In this document: positions 18,776-29,684 of the stretch, one piece after another
Layout: each line of letters starts with the position of its first letter
Numbering within the stretch: the stretch's first letter is position 1
Notes under the pieces: model-generated
Seen by the model: the letters and a program-made list of their open reading frames with translations, nothing else
Databases searched by the model: none
Told to the model about the DNA's origin: nothing
Source of the DNA: Takakia lepidozioides
Lineage: Eukaryota > Streptophyta > Takakiopsida > Takakiales > Takakiaceae
Assembly: GCA_030704615.1 (NCBI GenBank)
Contig: CM060731.1
Location: 30,876,001 to 30,940,000, forward strand
Direction: 5' to 3'
Length of the DNA stretch: 64,000 nt
Position numbers and translations under genes: made by a program

Positions 18776-21700
18776 TCACGGGGCTGGGCTCACGCCGTAG
18801 CTACGCTGCTCGGAATGCACCAAGTCCGTCAAGGAAACAGGTTCATCCCGCACTTCAGTGTTGGAGCCTTGGGGAAGAAGAAGAGCATGTCGCCCACGTA
18901 AAATCTGATAGATCAAATATGGACCGTCGATCTTGAGCTTAGATTTGCATGTATGCTTGCCATGCTGCAATCGAACGCACACGATCTGTCCCACCTGAAA
19001 CATGTTAGAATACTTGACACGCTTGTTAAAATTATGGGCCTGGGCTAGTTGAGCCTTACCTTAATTCGTCTTGGCATCATGAATAGATACCGCATGTCAA
19101 GCATGAAGATCCTCAACAAAAGTCTCAAGATCAACTGGATCAGCAACATTAGAAATAAGAGGGGTAGAATGCAAAGGAAAAACACATTTGCGACCATACA
19201 ACAACTCAAAAGAAGTCTTCTTGGTGCTAGCATGCACGACAGTGCGATAAACAAAAAGAATAGGGGGAAGAAAGGTATCCCACTCCCTGGTAAGTGCGCC
19301 ATTCTCCTCCAACATTCGGCAAAGAGTTTGGTTGAAGCGTTCCGTAAGGCCATTGGTCTGGGGATGGTATGGGGCAGTGGTGGAATGCTTGACACCAAAG
19401 TTGAAGCAAACCACCGTGAGGAGCTGGTTATAGAACTCCTTGCCCTGATCCGTTGGTATCTCCCGAGGACACCCATGCCGCATAAGGATCTCATTGAAGA
19501 AGAACTGAGCTACAACATCACTAGCCTTGGAACGCAAAGGCCGGACTTCTACCCACTTGGTCAAGTAGTCGGTAGCAACACAAACGTAGCTTCAACCCTT
19601 TGATGTGAGTGCGAGGGGTCCTACTAAGTCAATGCCAACACGAGCAAAAGCATGGGTGATAGGCAAAGGCTGCAGCTCATACAAGATCCGGGCCCTAGGG
19701 AGAGCAACATTAACACAACAACCTTCACATTTAGAGATGAACTCGGTGACGTCTCAATGAATTCCCAGCCAATAGTATACCTCTTGGATGCGGGCCACAG
19801 TTTTGTTGATACCAAGGTGACTTGCATACAAGGAACAATGGAAATGCTCCAATAAAGCATTCAGCTGGCTCCGTGGTGGCACCTCTAAGTAGCATGGCAC
19901 TCCCCTCGAGTGAGCTCCTTGAAAAACTTATCACCCATAAAACGGTGAGTAGACACATGATAGAGAATTTGTTTACGCAAGGACTCGGAAAGGCCAGCTG
20001 GCGAACGCCCTGATTGGCATCGCGGGAGTAGCGCATCATGTAGCTGATTATCCATGACTGCATTGCACATAAGAGGAGACAATGGGTTTTAGAGAAGGTG
20101 GTCTGGAGTGCCTGCACCTATGATCTCTAGCCAGGGATACCTTCACCTCATTTGTTATTACTCATGGACAGCCAAATCAGGCCTTGAGGCTCAAGCCAAT
20201 AGTCACACCGGAGTGCAGCAGCTGAATCACAACAAACGCGGGGCCTAAGAGAGAGAAGGACGAAAACACAACAAGAAACTTCCACCAAACTTATTCGAAT
20301 CCTCACTAAGCGATAGATCCACCACACATGCTAAACACACGAATAAATCAACCAGGATCATCCAATAGGCTGGACCAGCCCCAAGCAGACAACATGCCAT
20401 GTGAATCCAGGGCCAAGGGCTGCTGATCTGCTCAAAGAAGGTTGAGAAGAGGGGCAGGAGCAGGAGGAGGGGTTGCATCAGCAGCAACCAGGTCATCCAA
20501 GGTGAGTATAGGCCTGCTGACAGGAGGATCAACCCATGTGAGTGCATTAACATTCATGTTTTCCTTGCCCTTTTTATAGACTATATCCATGTCAAATTCC
20601 TGCAGGTACATAGTCCATCTAGCAAATCTGCCATAAAGTTCCCTAGGCTTAACAAGAGCCTTTAGTGGAAGATGATCAGTCTCTACCACAAACCGGCTGC
20701 CATGTAGATACTGCCGAAAATGCTTCACACCAAAGATCAAGGCTAGACCCTCCTTATCAGATATGGAATAATTCTTTTCATGACGATCAAGACGACGAGA
20801 AAGCTATGACATGCTCCTTGCCTTCTACTACTTGACATAAGATAGCAGAGATGGCAATATCAGAGGCATCAGTCTGGAGTAAGAAAGGTAACTCGAAGTT
20901 GGGAAACATCAGGATGGGAGCTAAACATAAAGCCTTGCGAAGGGTGTCAAAGGCAGCCTGCTGGGAGAAGGTCCATTCAAACCTGGCATCTTTTCATAAC
21001 ACCTTGGTCAGAAGATGAGCAAGCTTGGCAAAGTTCTTTATGAAGCGCCTATAATAAGAAGCCAGACCAATGAATGATTTGATACAATGTTTATCCCTGG
21101 GGATAAGAAAGCCCCAAACAGACTCAAGTTTGGCAGGATCAGGAAGCAGACCATCTTTGGACAAAACATGACCAAGGAAGTGTAGCTCAGGCATGAACAA
21201 CTCACATTTCTTGGGCTTCACTTTGAGACCTGCAGTGCGCAACTTGCTGAAAACACGCTGCAGATCAACCAAGTGAGCATCAAAGCTGGCTGAGTAAACA
21301 TTGTTATCATCGACATAAATTAAAGCACACTCCCAGCAAAGATTGCCCAAGACAATGTCCATGAGGCGTTGGAAGGTAGAGGTGGCATTGCACAAACCAA
21401 AAGACATGGTCTCATACTGGTATTTACCCATGCGATAGACAAATGAGGTCTGCTTCAGTAAGAGGAACTTGCCAAAAGCCAGATGCAAGATCAAGAGAGG
21501 AGAAAATTGTAGCACCATGCAATTGATCCAAGGTTTCATGGATCTTGGGTAGAGGGTAGGCATCTTTTTTTTGTGATGTCATTCAGCTTCCTGAAGTCAA
21601 CACAGAAGCGGGTGGTGCCATCTTTCTTACCAACCGGGAGGATTGGACTAGCCCAAGGAGAGACTGAAGGTTTGATCACACCAGCATCAAGCATTTTCAG

Positions 21701-21859
21701 GACTTCTTCTTGGATTATGGCACGTTCCTTGACACTCTCCCGGTAGGCAAATTGTTTGATAGGAGCTCCTTCAGTGACAATATCATGTTGAAGAATAGGA
21801 GTGCGCCCTAGATCAGTGGATCCCAAACTGAAAACATCTAGATTCTTTGCAATAAGCAT
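18776..21859 (-). pseudogene. Ty3/gypsy retrotransposon pol, decayed
   Basis: Reading down from 21859: the reverse transcriptase start (VLKMLDAGVIKPSVSPWASP, then VGKKDGTTRFCVDFRKLND); RT core with FGLCNATSTFQRLMD and the active-site box YVDDNNVYS; FLGHVLSKDGL; then the RT-RNase H connection (TDASD.AI..IL.Q around 20830) and RNase H (QYLHGSRFVVETDHLPLKAL). Next are the integrase zinc region (ISKCEGC around 19720), the integrase core (TKWVEVRPL, TDQGKEF, YHPQTNGLTERFNQTL) and a C-terminal segment at 19003-18776. The order RT-RNase H-integrase is that of Ty3/gypsy elements. Stops and frameshifts lie near 21540, 20780 and 19600, so this copy cannot make a full polyprotein. No protease or gag was recognised. 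Confidence 0.85.
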
Positions 21860-21923
21860 TACTACTTTCTTTCTTTGTCCTGAGGAGAAGTTGTGCCCAA
21901 CTTGATTTCAGATAAGACTTTGG

Positions 21924-23213
21924 TCATTGCTCAGCCATAACCAAGCTGATAATCCAGGTCAAGCAATTGAGATCCATTGCTTGCCCCAACACCTGACGCC
22001 GTGATGCCTCAGAAAGAGAAGGCATTGCCGTGGTCCCAGTGGAAAACCCCATAGCCCGCTCTCGCTCGTCGGCATTAGGCTCCACTAACTGCTGCAACTG
22101 AGCATCCCAAAGGAGGCCAGGTCCACCATCCCGAAAAGCATGGGATCCTGGGAAGCAGAGCAGTGTAGGTAATGCTGCTCGTGGTTGACCTACCCTATTG
22201 ACCACTGCCAAAGGCGAACGGTCATCGTGTTTCACACGTTGAGACTGCCTCCCTCTGTCCAAAATGCCATCCATGGTGAGGTGTGCTGGCCGCTGCACCC
22301 CATCAAATGCACGCTTGAGTAGTGCGGGTGGCATCAAGTTAGTCCTCCAAAGCCGTGGACGATGAGCCCGTGACCCCACTGCAGCTGCATCCAGCAACAC
22401 TGCTGACCCAAGCCACGACCGGACTTGATGCACACTGGCCATCACCCTGGCCCGAGAATCACCCATCAGTGGTACATTCTCCAAGATGTATGCTGGAGAT
22501 ACAGCTTGATGAAGCTGCAAGTAGCGCAAAATCCGCACCATCTCCCAAAACAGACCCGTCCTCGAGTCTCGCAATCCATTGCCATGCCCGGCTGATGAAT
22601 GCCCTTGGCAGGGCCAACCTGCCACTACCAGATCAATGGAGCCAACCTGCTCCAAATCCTGCGCCCCCAGCAAAGAAATGTCTGCTGGCAAGGCTTGTTG
22701 GTATCCACGAACTGCAGACACTTGCAACAAGTCAGGGTATTGCTGTACCAACTGAGCAACATGGCGCAGTGAGACGCGTTGTGCAGTCTCATCCCTCTCC
22801 ACATACAGGTAACATCGAACTCGTACACCTGCCTGTAGCACAGCAGCCAATCCGGTGCTGATCCCGCCAAACAAGTCCAGAAGGCAAATGCCTTCATTCG
22901 GATACTGCCACACAATAGGTGTGGTATCCAATGGTGACAACTGAGGTGGTCCTGGTGCAATACCCGCACTCTCCTCCTCTCTTGACGGAACAAAAGCCTC
23001 TACCCAGGCTTGTTGCACCCGTCGATCAGCAACCTGCTGCAAATCCTTGCTCGTACCCCACAATGGAGTGTGAGCAACCATGGCAGGCAACTCCGCCATA
23101 CCATGCATGTCATCCTGCTCTGCTGGAGGTGGCACATCCTCTGCATGGGCATTGCCTTCCAACAACTCTCCAAGCCAACTAACTACAGCTGTAAAGGCGG
23201 CTAGTGTTGGCAT
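21924..23213 (-). CDS. DNMT3-like cytosine-5 DNA methyltransferase in retrotransposon
   Basis: An uninterrupted 429-codon frame. Motif I is LLDLFGGISTGLAAVLQAG from residue 111 (SAM binding). Motif IV is GWPCQGHS with the catalytic Cys202. Motif VI is LENV at residues 243-246. Motif VIII is SRAHRPRLWRTN near residues 280-291, close to the 'AHRARYFWGN' of DNMT3/DRM-type enzymes. Motifs IX-X lie near the end (DERERAMGFS, then a helix with QVLGQAMDLN). All key residues are present, so the protein could be active, adding methyl groups to C5 of cytosine. It ends 64 bp upstream of the RT frame on the same strand. Its start codon overlaps by 13 bp the frame that precedes it (23680-23201). Ty3/gypsy elements carrying captured DNMTs have been reported from a few lineages including charophyte algae. 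That is from memory. Confidence 0.85.
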   Translation of the reverse strand: MPTLAAFTAVVSWLGELLEGNAHAEDVPPPAEQDDMHGMAELPAMVAHTPLWGTSKDLQQVADRRVQQAWVEAFVPSREEESAGIAPGPPQLSPLDTTPIVWQYPNEGICLLDLFGGISTGLAAVLQAGVRVRCYLYVERDETAQRVSLRHVAQLVQQYPDLLQVSAVRGYQQALPADISLLGAQDLEQVGSIDLVVAGWPCQGHSSAGHGNGLRDSRTGLFWEMVRILRYLQLHQAVSPAYILENVPLMGDSRARVMASVHQVRSWLGSAVLLDAAAVGSRAHRPRLWRTNLMPPALLKRAFDGVQRPAHLTMDGILDRGRQSQRVKHDDRSPLAVVNRVGQPRAALPTLLCFPGSHAFRDGGPGLLWDAQLQQLVEPNADERERAMGFSTGTTAMPSLSEASRRQVLGQAMDLNCLTWIISLVMAEQ

Positions 23214-24600
23214 CTTGGAGCGGAAAGGGTCCCCACCGATTGACCCGTGATGGCCGTAGTCGGAGCAGTAGACACACTAGAGGACCCTGGCATCATGATA
23301 CCCCCACCTTGAACAACACCATGCACATTAAACATAGGAAAACTGCCCATATGCACGCCTGCACTTGCAGGCAACAAATTCCCTCCCCTGAGAGTGGGAC
23401 TAGGGAAATCCACAACAGGCAGCACACTAGAACGCATGTTATCACCCTGGGCCGGCATACTGCTCGTAATAGCCCTAGCATCCAAGGCCAACCCGATTCT
23501 ACCTTGTTCATGATCAGACAGCTCCACGGGCTTACTACCTTGAACTTCCATTGCCCCACCAATCTGAATAGGAAGAATCACACTTTTTGCCATCCTCGAT
23601 CCTATGGGCACAACAATAGAGCCCTCCCTATCCAGATTGACATTTGGCACAATTCCAGCTTTGATGATATCCCCATGCACCTCTTGCCCTTCTCCAGGCC
23701 GGCTGTCATGACACCATCACCATGCAACAGTTCTAAGCATTCTTCAAAATTACCAGAGTCCAAGGAAACGTCATCAACCAAGGCATTACCTGCCTGAAGG
23801 TTGTCTGACTCCCCACTGAATTCAGGCATGCCCCTGCCAGGCGGCCCAAGTGGCTCTCGCGACCCAGACATGAATCTCTGTCTACCAGATCGCAACCAAG
23901 AACTTGCAGATGTGTTGGGCATGCAAAAACAAAGACAATTGTGGAAAAGAAAGAACCTCTAGGCCGCTGGGATGAGCAGTCCGGCCTTGGGCTTGGCACC
24001 TGTGAAGCTTCGGGAGTCCAAACAGAGCAAGAAAGAAGCTTGAGCAGGTCGTGAGAATCAGAGCTATACACTGCCAACGCCAGGCACTCCCACACCTTCT
24101 CGTCCTTAACCCATAAGCCCACCCGTGTTGTGCCGTTGTCCTCCCACGTCCGGGACAACACTGAGGAGTTGGGAAAACTATCTAGGTGATCTGCAACGTG
24201 AGGGCAAATGACACCCTGGTCTTCAAAACAGGTACCTGGCAAAATCACGATGTCGGAAGACTGGGCCTGCAAACTACCACCCGCGAGACCGTCCACCAAG
24301 TCCACCGTCGTGGGCTTGTGACGACAGATCCGGACGTGAAATCGAAGAGCCCGCAGCAACAAGGCTCTAGAGCCTTCAAGCAACAATGAGAGCCATGAGC
24401 CTGCTGTCCGTTCGGTCGTCTGCCACAGGCCTGACTCTCGACGGATTGACAATGGTAAGTGGAGCCCGAGCGCTTCCTAGGCCACTTGCCGATGATGAAG
24501 CAGACGAGCCTTGAACACCTCCGGCCTCAAGCACAGGGAGTTTCTGACAGCCACGACGCACTCTCTCTCCTAGAGCCAAAACTAGACCCAGGGCGCACAA
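23201..24600 (-). other. Retrotransposon 5' coding region, unrecognised
   Basis: Overlapping open frames precede the methyltransferase: 24452-23733, 23922-23602 and 23680-23201. The segment containing SRTWEDNGTTRVGLWVKDEK and WECLALAVYSSDSHDLLKLL (about 24210-24000) looks protein-like. The 23680-23201 frame is Gly/Pro/Val-rich. This is where gag would lie, but I see no CCHC zinc knuckle or capsid pattern. The frames shift between segments, so either introns or decay interrupt it. Confidence 0.35.
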
Positions 24601-25525
24601 AAATCGCTTCGTGATGACTGTTTAGACGTCGAGCGTCCTCGCGCAGGGATGCTTCAAACCTTTCAAACCATTGCACATCCTCCGGAAGCAATTCCCCTAG
24701 AGACTCATCATAATCCTGAGAGCATTCAATATCTCTCTCAAACTCTCATTCTCATTCTCTCGGACACTCGTAATCAGGACCTGGATCATAAAAATTGTCA
24801 AAATTATAGTACTTAGGATCGCACCTATCTAAAGAGCTGGGTGACCTCACATCTCTTGGTGACCAAATCTTGTCCTCATTCACATCAACATCACATCTAG
24901 GGTTATTTGAATTCAACTACACGACAAGACCAGGATCAACAGTGCTGGGTTCAAGCAGGGGTGACACTGGCGAGGCAACAATGCCAAGCAGCGCACGTCG
25001 AGAGGGGTCAGTGACAGCAAGATTAGTTGCTAAAGCAGGGTCAGTCACAATTTCAAGAACCAAATCAACTTGCACCGACAGACTTTCTCCCTCCCTGCGT
25101 GCTACACAGCTATAACTACGCACCGAAGCCATCGTCCTGCAGCACAGCACAACGAGCAGGGTGAGAAGGCAAATAGGAAACAGCAGGAGAAAACATCGCA
25201 AGGTGGCTGGCCGCCATCAGACAAGCCTGATTAGAGAGCAAAAGCAAAGATTAACGCGCAGATCCCTCAACAACCCAACAAATGGTTGAGGGCGGGCAGT
25301 GGATGCTAAAACACCTAAACGTCACCCGGCTTCTCTCCACCACAAAACGAGCCTGAAGCATATACTCCCTTCCTCTCAAGAAACGTGTTTGCACAACAAG
25401 GGGGACAAGCGAAAGAGTAGGCAATGCGCGAGAGGAGGATCAAGTGAGCGGATCTGACACACACAGGAGCTCTCATCCAAAGTTTGTATACCCAAATCAC
25501 ATATACACTAACACCTGAATACACC

Positions 25526-25560
25526 GCCCTGACCTTGTGTCAGGGCGCCGTCTTTATACT
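25526..25560 (-). promoter_or_regulatory. TATA-like box beside an 8-bp-stem hairpin
   Basis: On the minus strand, AGTATAAAGA (25560-25551) is followed 4 bp later by a perfect hairpin. GCCCTGAC and GTCAGGGC at 25526-25533 and 25539-25546 pair across a 5-nt loop. The arrangement fits a Pol II promoter and start of transcript for the minus-strand retrotransposon, but this is inference only. Confidence 0.3.
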
Positions 25561-26889
25561 AAAGCCCTAACCATGGTGGTCTGCCGTGTGGCAAGGCATC
25601 ATAGGCCAAAGCCCACAACGCCTCCTTCTACACCCTAGATCTGATGAAGGGCCAGGATCAAGCCACCGGCCTAAACTAACCCTAACCTAGACATCATTGT
25701 AACGGATTAACGGCTTTATATGCCAAAAAATTATACTATGGATGTGTATCGCCGTTTTGGATGAAACGGGTTATTTCTAGGCGTAAGCAAGTATGGGGCT
25801 TTACATCCCGTCACTCAAAGAGTGATAACACTGAATCCAATTTGTATTTTTTGATGAGTAGGGCCCAAAAATGGCCCCCAGTTTGAATGGTGGGGTTTTC
25901 TTGGATTGACCTGAAAAGTAGCATGGACTAGCAGCTACGTATCCACCTATTGTATTTTGTTTTCACAGACTTATATTGATTTGATACCGCATGGGTTAGA
26001 TATTGGGAAAAAGCGGAAATCCAACTGAAAAATCTTTACATGGTGCTGTCGTATCCAGCACGTTCCAAAGACGATGAGTCCTCCTTTCAATCCAATTTAA
26101 GTTTTCGTTGTAGGTCCGAGCCTAGGGCGGACCTTCCAGAAATTCTCGGGAGCCCTTGCGGACTCCGGAGGGGGGTTGGAAATAGTTTTCAACCAGCAAT
26201 TGACGCGTCTCGGATTCACCTCACTAACTGCGTCATTGCCCCAAGCGCAAAGATGCATAGCTCAGCGTTGGTCCCCTCTTATATACCCGCTGAGGCTGTA
26301 AAGATGGGCAAAGAATATGGGATAAATAAAAGCCAAGGCAATATATCCCGTCGCCGTCTCTATCCTATGCTCCGGCCCAAATTGTGTCAATGCAGAGGAA
26401 CCCGTTTCTGGTGGGCGTTGCACCACAAGGCGAAGTTTTGCAAGCGGAGGGTTCTTGGGCTTGGAGGTTGTGTGGAGCAGACATGGAGTGTGCGCTGTGA
26501 AGAGCATGCAACAGAAGCCTGCATGGGAAATGAGTGGAAGATATCATGCGCTTGAGAGGGGAGTTTGTTTTGTTCGGCTGAATGCAGGTGGGTCGACAAG
26601 AATGGTTTGATCTGCGGGTCGACAGGACAGGACTTCGAGGTCCTTTTCGGAGGGGCCAGAAATTTGCAAGAAGATCGCAAAGTTGGTGACATTTTGATGA
26701 GACTGTCTTTTACTTCCATGTGCAACTTAGAGTCATGAGGATTCAAAGGTACTTGCCATTCGTTTGCCTAGACTGGATAGGCTTCTGCTAAGACACTGGA
26801 AAATTGATACTGACAAAGCACTTGAAAGCATGAACAGACCTCCCTATGTTTTGAACGCGTTACACTTTTGAGTAGGGGCGTGGATGTGG
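25561..26889. other. No gene recognised
   Basis: The plus-strand frame 26040-26555 (171 codons) is Cys/Arg-rich and has no recognised domain. It may be chance. The rest is AT-rich spacer between the retrotransposon and the PPR pseudogene. Confidence 0.4.
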
Positions 26890-27776
26890 GATGACAGTTT
26901 TCTGAGTGGTTCAAGACTCAGTCTCGATACAAACACGCAAAGTACATGAAATTGATGGATATCGTTGTGAAGACCGGCAACACCGAGCTCATTAAAAAGG
27001 TGCTGGAAGAAGTGGAGAGAGAGAGGAAGGTTAACATGGTCACATTTAACACTATCCTAAAGTGCTACAGTGAGGCCAAGCAGACTGATGCTGCGTTCGA
27101 GGTTGGCTCTCTTTTTGAGCATTCGGTCCTCTTTCTGCCTGTCTGCTCCTCTGTGCTTGTACCTCGCTTTTTTGTTACCCTGTTGAAACGGACAAGCTGG
27201 AACTGAGGCTTGGAGCTGTGGAGATGGCCGCCAAATGTGCCGGGCCAACTGCAAACCTACCAAGCACACATACACTATCATGATTCACAGCCTAGCAAGG
27301 TCTGGAAAGTATGCTGTCCCTTGACTGCCAACCCTATGCTGTAACATACCCAGTGCTAATTCAAGCTTTTGCCAAGGCAGGGGATGTAGACAAGGCAGTA
27401 ACGATTTGTGAAAGCACGCAAGAAGCGGGTATCAAACTGTCCCGAGTCACTCTCTAAGTGTTTGCCAAGTGGCTTCATCATGCAGGCAGGCAGGATGATG
27501 TACGAGGTCTTTTCAAGATACTGCCTGATTTGCCAAGTCTCTAATGGAGAAAGATGCTTGGGGACTCGCTAAAGAAGAAAAGGCTTTCGGAATGTACGAC
27601 TTCCAGGGAATGAAGGAAGCGCACACTGTCCAAGCACTACTCTCCAAGCACTACTCTGACACCACCAGCCTGGAGAATTTTCACGGAGCCCCCATGGATA
27701 TGACCGCAGACCTGGAGAAATCCTGCTATTTTGTGTACAATTCTGGTGATGGAAGGCTGGGACATCTTAAAGATTG
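26890..27776 (+). pseudogene. Pentatricopeptide repeat (PPR) protein, broken
   Basis: Several PPR-like pieces follow one another. FSEWFKTQSRYKHAKYMKLM and VNMVTFNTILKCYSEAKQTDAAFEV lie at 26900-27106. KHTYTIMIHSLARSGKY lies at about 27262-27312. AVTYPVLIQAFAKAGDVDKA then VTICESTQEAGIKLSRVTL lies at about 27335-27460. VFAKWLHHAGRQDDVRGLFK comes after a stop near 27458. The 'vTYn.LI.a..kaG..d.A' pattern is the 35-residue PPR helix pair used by organelle RNA-binding proteins. The pieces lie in different frames with stop codons between them, and there is no start or organelle-targeting peptide. This is a decayed fragment, not a working gene. Confidence 0.65.
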
Positions 27777-29684
27777 AGACATGAATTTAAACTATCTATA
27801 ACAGCAATTTGGTCGACAAGGCTTCAACTGGTGGCAGAGCGTGTGGCGACAAAGCTACAGCAAGCATGGGCTAACAGATACATTCTCTCTCCTTATCTCC
27901 CCGCAACATTCATTCCCGATTGTGCCCCCCTTTATAGTTTATCGTTTTCCCTTTGACTGTATCTATATAGGTGTCTGAATGCAACTGTGAATTTTGACCT
28001 GCGTTGTGCATAACCTAGGTGCAGATTTAGGCTGTGCATGTGAGTCATGCCACTTCTCCATTATCCTGTTTCCAATTGGATTCCACTTGTCAGAATGTGC
28101 TCAGATCGTCTATTCTAACAAGTGACGAATTGTGGGTGTCCCTAGGGATGAACTATAATAACATATGGGAACTTCGCAGGAGTGTGGGACCAAGTTGATT
28201 CCAAGATCCTTTTTGCGTTGATGGATCTCTGACCTGAGGTATATGAGAATCCAACCAAATCCTGGAGCATGATGGGGCTGAAGTGATTGTTGAGACATAA
28301 GTATTGTAGTATGATGCTTTGTCTGTAGCCCCTTTCATAACATCCTCTTCCTACTGTAAACCCCCTTTTCCCTTGTCGAGACATCCGTGTTTCTAGAGTT
28401 ACAAGGAAAGACCATACCTCTCTTACACCACCTCCAGTGGGGATGGATTTTGAGACATCTTCATAAGAAGACTGTTCAACCTGTTGTTTTGTATATCATG
28501 TAAGATGGGCATTCTCATTATTTCTGTCAATTGTGATGAGGACCTAAGTTTGAGACAAATAGAGAGTATTCTAGTATTCTAGCTATACTATGATAATTTA
28601 AGCTACAGTAAATGATTGTATGAGGCCTGTCTCCCAGAGAGAGGGAGGGAGAATCTACAGTACTAGGCCACTGAACTAACTTAGCTTGGTACTTCCAGCA
28701 AAACAAGCCAATATCCTTCCAGCAGAACCGAGCAAGAGACAGAATATTTCGGCCACGACCTGCTCTGTAGTGGGAATGTCCAACCTTTCTCCCACTCCCC
28801 CTCTCTCATCTGCTCTCTCCCCGCAACATGGCAGAGACTTCACTGTTGTTCTTAATAATTTATCCCATTCTGTTAATCCCAATCAAAACAGGAAGCTTGA
28901 GGTATTTTATGGCCTCTGCCTGCTGCATTTTGTTGGGACTGTCATGATCTTGCCATGTTAAGATTTTGTCTGCATCACTGCAAATTGCTACCTAACCTAA
29001 CATCACCATCTGCAGCCTCCTCGGAACAATCTCTTGAAAGACACTCTCCTAACTACAAGTTTTTCAAGCAAAACTTTAACAAGAACAAGATCAAGTTCAA
29101 GCCCATATAAAACCTTTATTTTCTATGAGCAGCTCAAGATGTGCCTCAATAAAGGCAGTTGTCCTGGGACTCCATACTCACAGATCTTCTGACCAGCCAA
29201 AATGAAGAAATCTACACGCAGTTCTAACAAAACAGAGTTTTCAAGGAATGGTGAATCCTCTGCCAGCCACAGCTTGGTTGCTGTGACAACAACTCCGAGA
29301 GTATCAGCTAAGCAGAGGTAAGCAGCAAATGAGCTTGTAGCAATCTCACGAGCTCAGAAATACCTTGGTTACAAAGAGCTCTACTCAACTGAAACACCAG
29401 CACTGCAAGCTGCACTGTGGTGAGAAAAAAGGAGTTGGACATAGTGTCAGGATAATACAATCAGCTAAGACAACTGGTGCTAGGCATCATCAATTCAACA
29501 GAAAAAAGCCTGCAGGCTCATGGCTCTGGTGACCCTGCATGAGGCCATTGAAGTGATGAAAGCCCCCCCGCCTCCACCTCTGACTAAGGAAAAAGACAAG
29601 CTGGCAAGTGAGAGCCTCCAGTGTGAGGCTCTAGTTTAACATATGCTTGAATACGAGAGAGGTATAGTAAACACAAGTCCCACT
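27777..29684. other. Intergenic, nothing recognised
   Basis: Only short frames without domain signatures occur. The interval lies downstream of the SEC24 stop and downstream of the PPR fragment, so it holds the 3' ends of both and probably the SEC24 3' UTR. No terminator or RNA gene was recognised. Confidence 0.5.

Larger units (their letters stand above)
18776..25560 (-). mobile_element. Ty3/gypsy element with DNMT cargo (approximate extent)
   Basis: The extent is taken from integrase C-terminus (18776) to a TATA-like box on the minus strand near 25551-25560, the best candidate for a 5' LTR promoter. Gene order on the minus strand is unknown 5' region, DNMT, RT, RNase H, integrase. I could not match the two LTRs, the primer-binding site or the target-site duplication by eye, so the edges are not fixed. 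5' LTR evidence is weak. Confidence 0.5.

Noticed and set aside
25665-25690. 'ctaaccctaaccta' as an interstitial telomere repeat
   Set aside because: Only two imperfect units are present, which is expected by chance in this much sequence.
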